In this document: in pieces, positions 22,422 through 31,873 of the stretch
Numbering within the stretch: position 1 is the first letter of the stretch
Layout: every line of letters starts with the position of its first letter
Virus record (IMG/VR): IMGVR_UViG_3300049203_000087
Span: 1-47,567 of that record
DNA from: a virus
Reading direction: 5' to 3' (one strand)
DNA length: 47,567 nucleotides
The notes under the pieces: model-generated
Seen by the model: only the letters and a program-made list of their open reading frames with translations
Databases searched by the model: none
Told to the model about the DNA's origin: nothing
Translations under genes and position numbers: made by a program

Positions 22422-24539
22422 ATGGCGAGAAGTTCACCCGCCGCCATTGGCAACCTTGCCGTCGATCTGACGATGAACACCGCGTCATTCTCGCGAGGCG
22501 CCAAGGTGGCGCAAACGCAGTTGAGCGGCGTCCAAAAGAGCTTCGCGACGGCCTCCAAGTCTATCGAGGGGGCGCAGGCGCGCATCACCCAATCGATGAA
22601 GGGGATAGCCGCCAGCCTTGGCGTGCTTGGCGTTGGTGCGGCGGGGCGCACGTTCCTTTCTCTCGCCGACCAATCGAAGCAGATGACGGCATCGCTCAAA
22701 CTGGCGACGGCGCAGGTTGGCAATTTCGCGCAGGCCCAAAAGGATGTTGCGCGGCTGGCTGGTGAAACCCGGAGCGGCCTTGTCGAGACGGCGGCGCTAT
22801 ATGGAAACTTCCTCCGCAATGCCCAAGATCTGGGGATTAATCAGACTGAAGCCGCCCGCGCTACGGAGACGTTCTCCAAGGCGATGAAGATCAGCGGCGC
22901 GACTGCTACTGACGCGTCGCAGGGCACCCGTCAGTTCGTCCAGGCGCTTCAATCTGGCGTGCTGCGCGGCGATGAGTTCAACAGCATTATGGAGAATAGC
23001 CCCCGCTTGGCGCGGCTGCTTTCCGAAAGCCTGGATGTTCCAATCGGCTCGCTTCGCAAAATGGCCGAAGAGGGGGAATTAACTTCCGACAAGCTGGTCA
23101 AAGCCCTTACCGATCGCAAATTCACCACGGGTATCGACGAAGAGTTCCGGCAGATGCCCGTCACTTTCAGCGAGGCGATGCAGCAAATCAACAATGCTGC
23201 GATCACGACCTTCGGAGAGTTTGACCGGGGCGGCGATTTCTCAACGATGCTCTCTAATTTCGTCGTGGACGGCTCGAAAGGCTTTGCGGACCTCGGCGCG
23301 CGGGCGCTTGAGTTTGGCGTGCAGACGCGCGCGACGATTGCGGGTCTGTCAAGCGCTTTTTCCCCCCTTTATTCCGCCACGGTCGCGTTTTTCGACTTTT
23401 TCGAAGGGCAAGCGGCCAAATCTGGCATAAATATCAAGCGGGATATCCAAAAGAGCCTTGCCGATATCGATCGGTTTACGGGTTTTGTCGCGCAAAGCTG
23501 GAATGAGAGCATTTTCAGCCCCAAGCGGCTGCTGTTTAACCCCGGCATGGCGTCTGGCACAAATTTCGGCGGAAGAAACCAAGCCGCCAGCGCAGCGAGC
23601 GCCCGGCAATCTCGTGCCCGTCTCGCTGATAGCCAATTGCAGGCATCTATCGGCTACAAAGGCGGCATAGGGAGCGCTTCCGACCTATATTTAAGAGGGC
23701 CGGCAACGGGCGGTGGGCGCCCAACGGCTGTTGATCCCGCGGGCGCAAAGAAGGCCGATGCCGAGGCTAAAAAGCGCCAGCGAGAGCTTGAGAAGGCTGC
23801 CAATGAGGCGCGCAAATTGCAGGAGCGTCTTGACGGCGCGTTCCTGAGCTTCCGACCGGACACAATCGATCAGCTTGAGATGGCGCAGGGGTCGATTGCT
23901 GAAATGGCGCTGGATTCCAGCTTCATGCAGAACGCGATGACAGAGGTGGATTTCGCCATCGGCAAAGTTGGCGAGTCGCTGATGGAGGCGAAGCGGAAAT
24001 CAGACGAGTTCGTCGGCAGTCTTGCGGACGGATTGGCTGATGCGCTGGTGTTCGGTGGCAATCTCGGCGACGTGCTGGTCAACAGCTTCAAGCGCGCGGC
24101 GGCGGAAGCGCTTTCTAACGGTCTATTTGATCTTTTGCGCGGTGGCGCTGGCGGGATCGGCGGCCTTCTATCTTCGGCGGGCAGCCTCTTTGGAGGTGGC
24201 CAGACGGCGGCTCAGCTTGGTATCAACGACTATGGCCGCACTGGCCTTCCCGGCTTCGCAAAAGGCGGCGTGATAGGCGGATTTGGCGGGGTGGATAAGA
24301 ATCTGCTCAGCATCAACGGTATTCCAACCGCCCGCGTCGGGCGCGGTGAGCAACTCCGGATTGAGCCGAACAACGACAACGGCAGCCGTCGGGCACTCTC
24401 CGTCCACGTCACCCCGTCTCCCTACTTCAACGTCGCCGTGCAGGAAGTGGCCGCGCCCATGGTGCAGCAAGGCATGGTGGGCGCGGTCGGGATGGGTGAG
24501 GCGCGGCAAGCGCAGCGGGCGAGGCGGCGGCTCGGATGA
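22422..24539 (+). CDS. Tail tape measure protein
   Basis: The product is 705 aa. Residues about 75-230 match the N-terminal tape measure domain: SLKLATAQVGNFAQAQKDVARLAGETRSGLVETAALYGNF, DASQGTRQFVQALQSGVLRGDEFNSIMENSPRLA, GSLRKMAEEGELTSDKL. A coiled coil lies near residue 450. The C-terminus (SNGLFDLLRGGAGGIGGLL and FAKGGVIGGFGG) resembles the lambda H end. At about 0.15 nm per residue the tail would be near 100 nm. The start at 22422 has a weak ribosome site. Confidence 0.94.
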   Translation: MARSSPAAIGNLAVDLTMNTASFSRGAKVAQTQLSGVQKSFATASKSIEGAQARITQSMKGIAASLGVLGVGAAGRTFLSLADQSKQMTASLKLATAQVGNFAQAQKDVARLAGETRSGLVETAALYGNFLRNAQDLGINQTEAARATETFSKAMKISGATATDASQGTRQFVQALQSGVLRGDEFNSIMENSPRLARLLSESLDVPIGSLRKMAEEGELTSDKLVKALTDRKFTTGIDEEFRQMPVTFSEAMQQINNAAITTFGEFDRGGDFSTMLSNFVVDGSKGFADLGARALEFGVQTRATIAGLSSAFSPLYSATVAFFDFFEGQAAKSGINIKRDIQKSLADIDRFTGFVAQSWNESIFSPKRLLFNPGMASGTNFGGRNQAASAASARQSRARLADSQLQASIGYKGGIGSASDLYLRGPATGGGRPTAVDPAGAKKADAEAKKRQRELEKAANEARKLQERLDGAFLSFRPDTIDQLEMAQGSIAEMALDSSFMQNAMTEVDFAIGKVGESLMEAKRKSDEFVGSLADGLADALVFGGNLGDVLVNSFKRAAAEALSNGLFDLLRGGAGGIGGLLSSAGSLFGGGQTAAQLGINDYGRTGLPGFAKGGVIGGFGGVDKNLLSINGIPTARVGRGEQLRIEPNNDNGSRRALSVHVTPSPYFNVAVQEVAAPMVQQGMVGAVGMGEARQAQRARRRLG

Positions 24540-25129
24540 CGATCGATCTCACCAGCCTGTCCGCACAGGTCGCGACGCCGCGGCTGCTCGATTGGGGATC
24601 TGAACTTGTCCCGTCGCTAGGCGGCGTGACGCAGCGGCTTAACCGCCTCGGCAGCCGTCACGCGATCGACGTGGTGCTTCCGCCCATGCGGATCGAGCCA
24701 GATGGGCGTTTGTGGATCTCACGCCTGAAGCGGGGCAAGACGGAGGGGGTTCAGTTCGCATTTCCCCAGGTCGAATTTGACGTGTCATCGCCAGGCACGC
24801 CGCTGGTCAAGACGGCGGTTTCCGGCGGCACGTCGGTGGCGCTGAAGGGGCTGACGCCACGCTACGCCATCAAGGAAGGTCAGTGGTTTTCCGTCATCCA
24901 TAGCGGGCGCAGCTACCTGCATTCGTCCGATGCGCAGGTGATCGTGGATGCCAGCGGAGACGCCACGGTGACGGTTACCCCGATGCTGCGGACGGCGCTT
25001 TCGGTCAACGACGTGGTGAATCTCGGCAAGCCGATCATCGAAGGCTCGCTGTCTGGTGATGAGGTGGCGTGGACGCTGGAGATGGCGCGCACGGTTGGGC
25101 TTCAGTTTACTGTGAGCGAGATAGCTTGA
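24536..25129 (+). CDS. Putative distal tail protein
   Basis: The product is 197 aa, beta-rich, following the tape measure with a 4-nt overlap. It has a VATPRLLDWGSELVPSLGGVTQRLNRLGSRHAIDVVLPPM start and a TRFAIKEGQWFSVIHSGRSYLH-like OB region typical of small distal tail or Dit-like proteins in GTA-related tails. The role is inferred from position between tape measure and hub genes. Confidence 0.65.
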   Translation: MTIDLTSLSAQVATPRLLDWGSELVPSLGGVTQRLNRLGSRHAIDVVLPPMRIEPDGRLWISRLKRGKTEGVQFAFPQVEFDVSSPGTPLVKTAVSGGTSVALKGLTPRYAIKEGQWFSVIHSGRSYLHSSDAQVIVDASGDATVTVTPMLRTALSVNDVVNLGKPIIEGSLSGDEVAWTLEMARTVGLQFTVSEIA

Positions 25130-25293
25130 TGGCGCAGATAGGCAATATCATCGTCACCCTAAAGTGCGAGAAGCGCCCGTGGTTTATGGCGGTTGCGGTT
25201 CCTGTCGTCCTTCTTCGAAGGGTGGGGATCATTTCGGAAAAGTTCGCCGGCTCGCTTATTTTGCGGCTCGGGATGCGGGTTAGCGTAGGTTAA
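25129..25293 (+). CDS. Small 54-aa tail-module protein
   Basis: The frame starts at the upstream stop (TGATGG) and ends at the next start, so it is tightly coupled. It is basic and hydrophobic (FMAVAVPVVLLRRVGIISEKFAGSLILRLGMRV). Homologous short frames recur in this position in alphaproteobacterial siphophages. Function unknown; a membrane anchor or a tail-tip peptide is possible. Confidence 0.55.
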   Translation: MAQIGNIIVTLKCEKRPWFMAVAVPVVLLRRVGIISEKFAGSLILRLGMRVSVG

Positions 25294-25949
25294 TGACCGC
25301 ACTAACCCCGGCGCTCGACGCCGCCCTCTCCGCAGATCGCCCGCTGATCTACGGCGCGGTGGAGATTAATCTTCCAGGCTACGATCTGCGGCTGCTCGAC
25401 GGCTCGGGGCGGATTGCGCACGGCTCGGATATTTTCACAGGCGAGGATGCCACGTTCGGCGTTCTGGCGGCAATCGACGAGATTTCGGACGGCATGGGCG
25501 ACGAAGCCCCGGCGCTGGGAATTACGTTGCAACCTGCAACTGATGCTGCTGCGGCGGACCTGTCGGACCCTGCAATGCAGGGATCGCGGGTCAGGCTTTG
25601 GCTTGGGGCGGTCACGCGCACGACGGGCGCGGCGATCGTCGATCCGTTCCTGCTGTTCGACGGTGAACTGGATGTGCCGGTTCTGAAGGTCGGGCTGCGC
25701 AGCCGGTCGCTCGAATATGAATGCGTCTCTGGCTTCGAGCGCTTCTTCGGCGACGATGAGGGGATGCGGTTGAGCGACAGCTTCCACAAGTCGATCTGGG
25801 CCACAGAAACCGGGCTGGCGAACATGTCGGGGATCATCAAGACGAGCTACTGGGGCGCGGAAACGCCGCCTAACAGCGTGTCGTTCATCGATTCGCGGTT
25901 CGCCGCGGTGCAGGGTATCTCCGCACAAATTCAGGCGGGCCTGGCCTGA
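25293..25949 (+). CDS. Tail tip hub-type protein
   Basis: The product is 218 aa. It reads like the N-terminal part of the hub proteins of GTA-type tails: DRPLIYGAVEINLPGYDLRLLDGSGRI, GDEAPALGITLQPATDAAA, RVRLWLGAVTRTTG, LLFDGELDVPVLKVG, and an ECVSGFERFFGDDEGMRLSDSFHKSIW end. DUF2163-like proteins share several of these blocks, but the match is from memory. It precedes an NlpC/P60-like gene, as in GTA. Confidence 0.65.
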   Translation: MTALTPALDAALSADRPLIYGAVEINLPGYDLRLLDGSGRIAHGSDIFTGEDATFGVLAAIDEISDGMGDEAPALGITLQPATDAAAADLSDPAMQGSRVRLWLGAVTRTTGAAIVDPFLLFDGELDVPVLKVGLRSRSLEYECVSGFERFFGDDEGMRLSDSFHKSIWATETGLANMSGIIKTSYWGAETPPNSVSFIDSRFAAVQGISAQIQAGLA

Positions 25950-26365
25950 TGGAGATGGTCCGCCGGGCGGCGGCAGCACAGGCGACGCTCGACAAGTTCA
26001 AGGGGAAGCCGTTTCATTTTGGATCGATGGATTGCGCCCAGCTCGTTGCTTTTCATCTCCGCAAGATGGGCCACAAGCCCAAGCTGGCGAAGGCGGGCCG
26101 CTATTCGTCGGCGCTGGGGGCGAAGAAGGCGCTCAAGCGGCTGGGCTATGAGACGCTGGCCGAAGCGATGGACGGCAACGGGTTTGAGCGCATCCCACCC
26201 GCTGCTGCGATCGTGGGCGACGTGATCGAGATGCCGGGACTGGAAGGGCCGGGGGCGCTCGCGGTGGCGCTCGGCAATGGCCGAGCCGTGGCCTATCATG
26301 AGGATGCAATCGGCGCGGTGGTGGTGCAACCCTCGCAGATGCTTGCGGCCTGGCGCGTCACATGA
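25949..26365 (+). CDS. NlpC/P60-like tail peptidase (DUF6950 type)
   Basis: The product is 138 aa. The catalytic Cys is probably in FGSMDCAQLVAFHLRKMG (about residue 31), and a GALAVALGNGRAVAYHED segment gives the His position. Proteins of this place cut peptidoglycan at the tail tip to ease DNA entry. It is shorter than classic NlpC/P60 proteins. The 4-nt overlap with the tip protein gene fits the typical tail-tip order. Confidence 0.75.
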   Translation: MEMVRRAAAAQATLDKFKGKPFHFGSMDCAQLVAFHLRKMGHKPKLAKAGRYSSALGAKKALKRLGYETLAEAMDGNGFERIPPAAAIVGDVIEMPGLEGPGALAVALGNGRAVAYHEDAIGAVVVQPSQMLAAWRVT

Positions 26366-28260
26366 AGATCATTCGAACGGCTGCGACCATTATCGGAGCA
26401 ATCGCTACTGTCGTCGCCGTTGCCGGGACACTGACCGGTAATCCGCTGCTGGCGGCCACGGCGGCAACAGTGGCGAAGGTGGCTGCGGTCGTTGCAACAG
26501 CGGCCACAATCGCGGCCGGAAAGCCCAAGCCAAGCGTCTCTGGCAGTCCAACATCGTTCAAAATCGACCTGCAAGCCCCGATACCCTACATGATCGGCCG
26601 CACCCTGAACGCGGGCTATATCGTTCACCGGGGCTCCTACGGGGCCAAGCAAAAATACCAATCGTTCGTGGCGGTCATCTCCGGCGCGGGGCCAATCGAC
26701 GCGATCGAGGCATTCCAGGTTGACCGCACCACGATCACCTTTTCCGCAGGGGCGGCGACGGGCTTCTATGCGGACTGGATGTGGCTCGATACGCAGCTTG
26801 GAGCCGCGCCCGAAGCGGACGCGCTGGCATCGCCCTTCGCCGGGTTCGCGAGTTGGGATGCCTCATCGAAGCTGTCTGGATACGCGGCGTATCTCTGGAC
26901 TCTGAAGTTCGACAAGAAGGGCAAGAAATACAGCAGCGGCGTCCCGCAGCCGGGCGTGATCGCGCGCGGCGTCAAGGTTTATGATCCGCGCCTTGATAGT
27001 ACCTATCCCGGCGGCTCCGGCGCGCATCGCTCGGACGATGAAGCAACGTGGGCGTATTCGGCAAATCCTTGGCTGCACGCGCTGGCCTGGACGATTGGAC
27101 GCCACCACAATGGCAAGCGCGTCGCGGGTGCAGGCGTACCGATTGACGCAATCGACGTAGCTGCTTTTGTCGAGGCGGCTAACGTCGCGGATACGAATAG
27201 CTGGGTCGCTGGCGGGGTGGTCGATACGAGCCCCGGCCAGAAGTGGAACAACCTCAAGCTGATGGCGCAGGCCGGCGGAGGCGAGCCGGTGCGGATCGGG
27301 GCGCTGGTCTCCTGCACCGTCAACGCGCCGAAGGTCTCGCTCGATACGATCACGTACAGCGACATCGTGGGCGAGGCGACGGTGCCTGCGACGCAAAGCC
27401 GCCGTGATCGGATCAACGGCATCGTCCCGAAATATCGGTCGGAGGATCATGGCTGGGAGGTTGTCCCGGCGGACGTGGTGAGCGTCTCCAGCTATGTGAC
27501 GGAGGATGGCGGGGAGCGGACGCGCGAGATTGACTACCCGCTGGTGCAGGACGTGGACCAGGCGGCGCAGCTCGCGGCCTATGACATCGTGAATGCGCGC
27601 GAGTTCGGGCCGATCAGCCTGCCGCTCAAGATCCGGTGGATAGGGTATAAGCCCGGCGATTGCCTCACGATCAACGTGCCGGAACTGAATCTCGTAAGCC
27701 AGACGGCGATCGTCATCGGCCGCGCGCTCGATCCACAATCGGGCGTGGTGACGTTGACGCTCAAGTCCGAGACGGCGGCCAAGCACGCTTTCGCGCTTGG
27801 GCAGACGGGGGCGGCACCGCCCACGCCTGATCTGTCCACGCCTGATCTGTCGGACGTTGACGCGCCGGACGTGAGCGAATGGAGCCTGTCTGGCACAGTG
27901 CTGAACGGAAGCGGGTTGTCGCTGCCGGCGCTGGTGTTCGAGGGCGCGGTTGATGATCCGAATGCTGAAGCGGTGCTGTTCGAATATTACCAAGGGACGG
28001 CAGCTCCGGTCGATCCGGCGGATTGGGTCTCGGCGGATATGTCAGGACCAGATGTAACCCAGCGGGAAGTGTCGACCATCCTCGGCGGTTCGCCTTATGT
28101 CGGCGCCGTCTCTTATCAGGTGCGCGGCGTGATCGGCGACCGGCTTGTTCTTGGCCCGGTTACTACCGGCGCGGGGTCAACCGGCGGCGGGCGCGTCCTT
28201 CTCGAAACCGGTGACCGCATCCTGCTCGAAACCGGCGATCAAAGACTATTGGAGGCATAA
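26362..28260 (+). CDS. Central tail tip / host specificity protein
   Basis: The product is 632 aa, a short J-like protein. The N-terminus has an Ala/Thr-rich hydrophobic stretch (residues about 8-52), then FKIDLQAPIPYMIGRTLNAGYIVHRGSYG and RGVKVYDPRLDSTYPGGSGAHRSDDEATWAYSANPWLHALAWTIG, hallmarks of tip proteins in alphaproteobacterial phages. A beta domain follows (about 480-600). The extreme C-terminus repeats LLETGDR-like octads. It forms the trimeric tip that contacts the host. Confidence 0.88.
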   Translation: MKIIRTAATIIGAIATVVAVAGTLTGNPLLAATAATVAKVAAVVATAATIAAGKPKPSVSGSPTSFKIDLQAPIPYMIGRTLNAGYIVHRGSYGAKQKYQSFVAVISGAGPIDAIEAFQVDRTTITFSAGAATGFYADWMWLDTQLGAAPEADALASPFAGFASWDASSKLSGYAAYLWTLKFDKKGKKYSSGVPQPGVIARGVKVYDPRLDSTYPGGSGAHRSDDEATWAYSANPWLHALAWTIGRHHNGKRVAGAGVPIDAIDVAAFVEAANVADTNSWVAGGVVDTSPGQKWNNLKLMAQAGGGEPVRIGALVSCTVNAPKVSLDTITYSDIVGEATVPATQSRRDRINGIVPKYRSEDHGWEVVPADVVSVSSYVTEDGGERTREIDYPLVQDVDQAAQLAAYDIVNAREFGPISLPLKIRWIGYKPGDCLTINVPELNLVSQTAIVIGRALDPQSGVVTLTLKSETAAKHAFALGQTGAAPPTPDLSTPDLSDVDAPDVSEWSLSGTVLNGSGLSLPALVFEGAVDDPNAEAVLFEYYQGTAAPVDPADWVSADMSGPDVTQREVSTILGGSPYVGAVSYQVRGVIGDRLVLGPVTTGAGSTGGGRVLLETGDRILLETGDQRLLEA

Positions 28261-28961
28261 TGGCGGACAGCAAAGCGTCTGCGCTCACGGCTGCATCGGC
28301 CCTGAGCGGGGCGGAGCTATGGGCGGCCGTCCAGGGCGGCGCGGATCGGAAGATCACGGCGTCGCAAATCCTCACCTATGTGATGGCGGCGATCGTCGAT
28401 GCGGCGCCTTCAACGCTGGACACGCTGAACGAGCTTGCCGCCGCGCTCGGCGACGATCCGAATTTCGCCACGACCGTGACCACGGCGCTGGCCGGCAAGC
28501 AGCCGCTCGATAGTGACCTGACGGCTGTCGCGGCGCTCGCCACCACGAGTTACGGCCGAGCCTTTCTGGAGCTTGCCGACGCGGCCGCGGCCAGAACTGC
28601 TATAGGTTTGGCGTCCGGCACATACACGCCGACGCTGACGAACGGCGCGAACGTCGCTGCGTCAACGGCTTATCAATGCATGTATATGCGAATAAACGAT
28701 ATGGTTACTGTGGCAGGACGGGTCGATATCGATCCAACGTCAGCCTCAGCAAGCACCATAGTTGGCATGAGCTTGCCCATCGCGTCTGATTTCTCAACAA
28801 CTGACCAATGTGCAGGCGCGGCTAATGCTCCAAACGCGCTCAGCCTGCTCGCGGCAATTGTTTCCGATCCGACCAACAACAGGGCGCAAGTCCAGTATTT
28901 AGCTCCAACTAATGTGGGCAATAACGCACTATACTTTACGTTTATGTATCAAGTGATCTAG
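28260..28961 (+). CDS. Tail fibre protein
   Basis: The product is 233 aa. Residues about 40-95 hold the classic fibre motif APSTLDTLNELAAALGDDPNFATTVTTALAGKQPLDSDLTAVAAL followed by a collar-like GRAFLELADAAAARTAIG helix. The C-terminal 110 residues are a beta-rich tip domain (MVTVAGRVDIDPTSASASTIVGMSLPI). Residues 1-30 are typical for attachment to the tail tip. It probably binds the host surface. Starts at the stop of the tip gene. Confidence 0.88.
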   Translation: MADSKASALTAASALSGAELWAAVQGGADRKITASQILTYVMAAIVDAAPSTLDTLNELAAALGDDPNFATTVTTALAGKQPLDSDLTAVAALATTSYGRAFLELADAAAARTAIGLASGTYTPTLTNGANVAASTAYQCMYMRINDMVTVAGRVDIDPTSASASTIVGMSLPIASDFSTTDQCAGAANAPNALSLLAAIVSDPTNNRAQVQYLAPTNVGNNALYFTFMYQVI

Positions 28962-28974
28962 CCCGGAGCAAACC

Positions 28975-29358
28975 ATGACACCAGCAGTTCGGGAGCTTCG
29001 GGCGGCGCGCAACGTGCCGTTCGGGGAGACCTTTGAATTTACCTTCGAAGATGAGCCGTTCGACTTCTCGGGTTATTCCGGCACGATGCAGGTCCGCCTT
29101 TACGAAGGCGCGGCCGGGGCGGCGCTGGTCGATCTGGCGAACGTCACGACCGATGTCCAGGGCGTCCGCATTCTATCCGGCGGCATGGTCCAGATTCGCA
29201 TCGATGAAGCGACGCTGGCGGCGATCGCGGGGCAGAACACGCCCGAAGCTGGGGACGCACAGACCTTTGCGTATGACCTTGTTCTGACGGACCCCGCCGC
29301 TTTCGCGCAACGATGGGTCAAGGGCGCGTTCGTTTTAGAGGCTGGCGTAACTGATTAA
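28975..29358 (+). CDS. Tail-tip accessory protein
   Basis: The product is 127 aa, beta-sandwich-like: FGETFEFTFEDEPFDFSGYSGTMQVRLYEGAAG and MVQIRIDEATLAAIAG and FAYDLVLTDPAAFAQRWVKGAFVLEAG. This pattern recurs beside fibre genes in alphaproteobacterial phages and resembles the N-terminal domain of upper baseplate proteins. Its exact job is unknown. A terminator follows. Confidence 0.7.
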   Translation: MTPAVRELRAARNVPFGETFEFTFEDEPFDFSGYSGTMQVRLYEGAAGAALVDLANVTTDVQGVRILSGGMVQIRIDEATLAAIAGQNTPEAGDAQTFAYDLVLTDPAAFAQRWVKGAFVLEAGVTD

Positions 29359-29387
29359 CCTCTAACTCACTGAATTACCACAACAAC

Positions 29388-29411
29388 AGGCGTCCTGCGG
29401 GGCGCCTTTTT
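29388..29411 (+). terminator. Intrinsic terminator before the large fibre gene
   Basis: An 8-pair stem AGGCGTCC / GGGCGCCT (one T-G) with a TGCG loop is followed by five T. It lies 29 nt after a stop and 17 nt before the next ATG. Confidence 0.82.
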
Positions 29412-29428
29412 CATATCCGGGGTGACAA

Positions 29429-31873
29429 ATGGTTGATGTTGTGAAGCTGGACTCCGCAGGGCTCCGGGGCGCGGGCGCGTATGAGTATTGGATCGCCGAG
29501 GGCAATGTCGGCACGGTCCAGGACTTCCTTGACGCGCAGGAGGCGGCGGCGGCTGCGCAGGTGGCGTTGGCGGTTGCGGCTAAGGACGATGCAGAGACGG
29601 CCGCCGCCGCCGCTGCTGCGTCAGCTTCTGGCTTCAGTGACCTTCAGGTTGAGGCTGGCGTCACGGGGGACGATGTTTCGACCGCGACAATCGGGTCAAC
29701 GACACCTAACACGAATACGCTGACCACGACTGACTTTTCCTATTCGCCCGCCGCCCCCATCGCCGAAGATGGCTATCTGCGCTCTGCATCGATCCGACTG
29801 AGCGCGTCGGGAACGGGGCGATGGCTGATCGTCAACGCGGCCGGGCGCGTCGTTTATGATGAGGCGGTAACGGTCGCTACCACGCCGGAAACCTTCGCTT
29901 TCGACAATATCCCGGTCAAGGCCGGATCGCGGCTGTATTATCGTCAGTTGACTGGTGGGGGGCTTCGTTCCGTCAACGCATCCGGCAACAACTACTATGT
30001 GACAAACAGCACCTATTCCGGGTCTCTCGAAGATGCTGTGACTGTTACGCACAACACCGGCGAGGTTTCGCTGAGTTACGATGTCGCCAGCTTTTCGGAG
30101 AATTTGAAAAGACGCATTGATGACCTTGTCGAACAGGCTGAAAGCGTAAACGACAGCTTGCAGGATAGCTTTCGTGCTAGCCGAATTTCCACCACGAACT
30201 GGACTGCGGCGACTGGCTTCAACCGCTACTATGTCGGCAATGATGTGGGCGCCGATATCCCTGTCGGCGCCGTCATTTCCTCAGTTACTTGCGAGCTGCT
30301 GACGCCTGCGACGGCGACCCATTTGAGGGTGCGCATCTTCTCGCGGCTGACCGCAAGTGGCAATATCAACACGGTTCCAATCCTCGATGAGGACGTGTTT
30401 CTTCAGGCGAAGATAATCGACCCCGCTGACGTTGGGCTGACGCCTGGTGCGACATCCTTGGAAAAGGCCGTTCTTCCGATCGACGCTATCAACGCGGAAG
30501 CCGGGAAAACCTATTTCGCCATTCTCGACGTTTTCAACTCGGCTGAAGCGGCGATCAATTTCGGCCTTGGCTACACGGCATCGACCGAAAGCCGGCAGCG
30601 GAAACGCGGCTGGGTATTCACAACCGTCGTTGTCGCCGCAGATGCAGCCGTTGAAGTGTCGATCGGCTTCTCCGGCTACACGGCGCGCCAGTCTCAAACC
30701 AGCTATGATGACCGGGTTACCAAGGCTGTGGCATCTGCCACCGGGCTTGATCTCACCACCACCGCAACTTTTGATCGCAACGGCGTTCCGACCGAGCTGA
30801 CGGACAGCGCGCGGGCGATCTCGGGTGCGACCAACGTCCGGTATGATACGCTCTATTATGACGCGCTCGCGGGCACGTTCGGCGTCGTTGCTGGCACCGA
30901 TCGCGTAACCGATGCGCCGGAGTTCATCCCGGCAATCGGGGCCTCCACGCGGATTCCGCTGTTCAATTTGAAGGTGACGCCAACGACCGTGACGCCTGTT
31001 GCTGTCTGGGATGTCCATAAAAATGACACCCGCCGGCTCACCGTCCAAGCTGAACAGGATCGGGCCTATTCCCGCCGCTGTCTCAGAACGACGCTGGGCA
31101 AGATCGCGCGCGGCGATGCGCTGTCGATTGTGTCGATCGGGGACAGCATCGTTGCCATGGCCAATGCCAACCCGTCCCAGGCCACACCCAACGGCGACAA
31201 CCGTGACCGGGCGGCGGCGGCAACGACGGACACCTATCATTATCTGCGCGATAACATCGGATCGCCGCTGGGGGCGGGAAACGATATTGTGGACGCGATC
31301 GCGCTCTATACGGCGGTCCAGCTTGGGCGGTCGGCTGACACGGCGGGCACGACGCACACGCGCTTCGGCTTCGTGTGGGATCTGATCGCGGCGCTGGAGG
31401 ACTATGGCTACGTCCTCGGCACGGATCTGACTTACGACAATTTCGGCTATCCCGGCGCTACCACGGCAACGGCGCTGGCGTCAGGGGCGGCATGGCTGAA
31501 CGCGGCCGTCGCGCTGAACCGGGATGTCGCGATCGTCAACTTCGGCATGAACGCCGACGCCTCGCTTGAGGCTAATCTTATCACCATCGCCAATGCCTTC
31601 CACGCAGCGGGCACGGATGTGATCCTGATGGGGCGGGCACGAAAGCGGGCTGATACACTCGCGACGTTCGAAGAATATAACCGCGCGATCCGCCGGGCGG
31701 CCGAATATACGAACAGCGCCTTCGTACCGTACTTGCCGCTCTACGATGAGAAATATATCGGATCGATCGGGCTGGCGGTTGCGGATTGCTGCGTAGCCAA
31801 TGCGAACAATCATCCGGGCATCATTGAGCACGCGGCGATCGGTCGCGAGCTTTCGAAGCTGGTGCTGGGCTAG
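29429..31873 (+). CDS. Large tail fibre/spike with C-terminal SGNH hydrolase
   Basis: The product is 814 aa. The N-terminus (MVDVVKLDSAGLRGAGAYEYWIAEGN) is a tail-binding peptide followed by an Ala-rich coiled coil (residues about 30-70). Beta modules fill residues 80-540. The C-terminal 260 residues are an SGNH esterase: block I SIGDSIV with nucleophile Ser573, GYPGATT as block II, NFGMNAD as block III, and NNHPG as block V where the usual Asp is replaced by Asn. It probably de-acylates a capsule or exopolysaccharide before adsorption. Confidence 0.85.
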   Translation: MVDVVKLDSAGLRGAGAYEYWIAEGNVGTVQDFLDAQEAAAAAQVALAVAAKDDAETAAAAAAASASGFSDLQVEAGVTGDDVSTATIGSTTPNTNTLTTTDFSYSPAAPIAEDGYLRSASIRLSASGTGRWLIVNAAGRVVYDEAVTVATTPETFAFDNIPVKAGSRLYYRQLTGGGLRSVNASGNNYYVTNSTYSGSLEDAVTVTHNTGEVSLSYDVASFSENLKRRIDDLVEQAESVNDSLQDSFRASRISTTNWTAATGFNRYYVGNDVGADIPVGAVISSVTCELLTPATATHLRVRIFSRLTASGNINTVPILDEDVFLQAKIIDPADVGLTPGATSLEKAVLPIDAINAEAGKTYFAILDVFNSAEAAINFGLGYTASTESRQRKRGWVFTTVVVAADAAVEVSIGFSGYTARQSQTSYDDRVTKAVASATGLDLTTTATFDRNGVPTELTDSARAISGATNVRYDTLYYDALAGTFGVVAGTDRVTDAPEFIPAIGASTRIPLFNLKVTPTTVTPVAVWDVHKNDTRRLTVQAEQDRAYSRRCLRTTLGKIARGDALSIVSIGDSIVAMANANPSQATPNGDNRDRAAAATTDTYHYLRDNIGSPLGAGNDIVDAIALYTAVQLGRSADTAGTTHTRFGFVWDLIAALEDYGYVLGTDLTYDNFGYPGATTATALASGAAWLNAAVALNRDVAIVNFGMNADASLEANLITIANAFHAAGTDVILMGRARKRADTLATFEEYNRAIRRAAEYTNSAFVPYLPLYDEKYIGSIGLAVADCCVANANNHPGIIEHAAIGRELSKLVLG

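Noticed and set aside
26863-27993. A 376-aa minus-strand open frame
   Set aside because: Antisense shadow of the tail-tip gene.
30281-31357. A 358-aa minus-strand open frame
   Set aside because: Antisense shadow of the large fibre gene, with Arg-rich translation and no start context.
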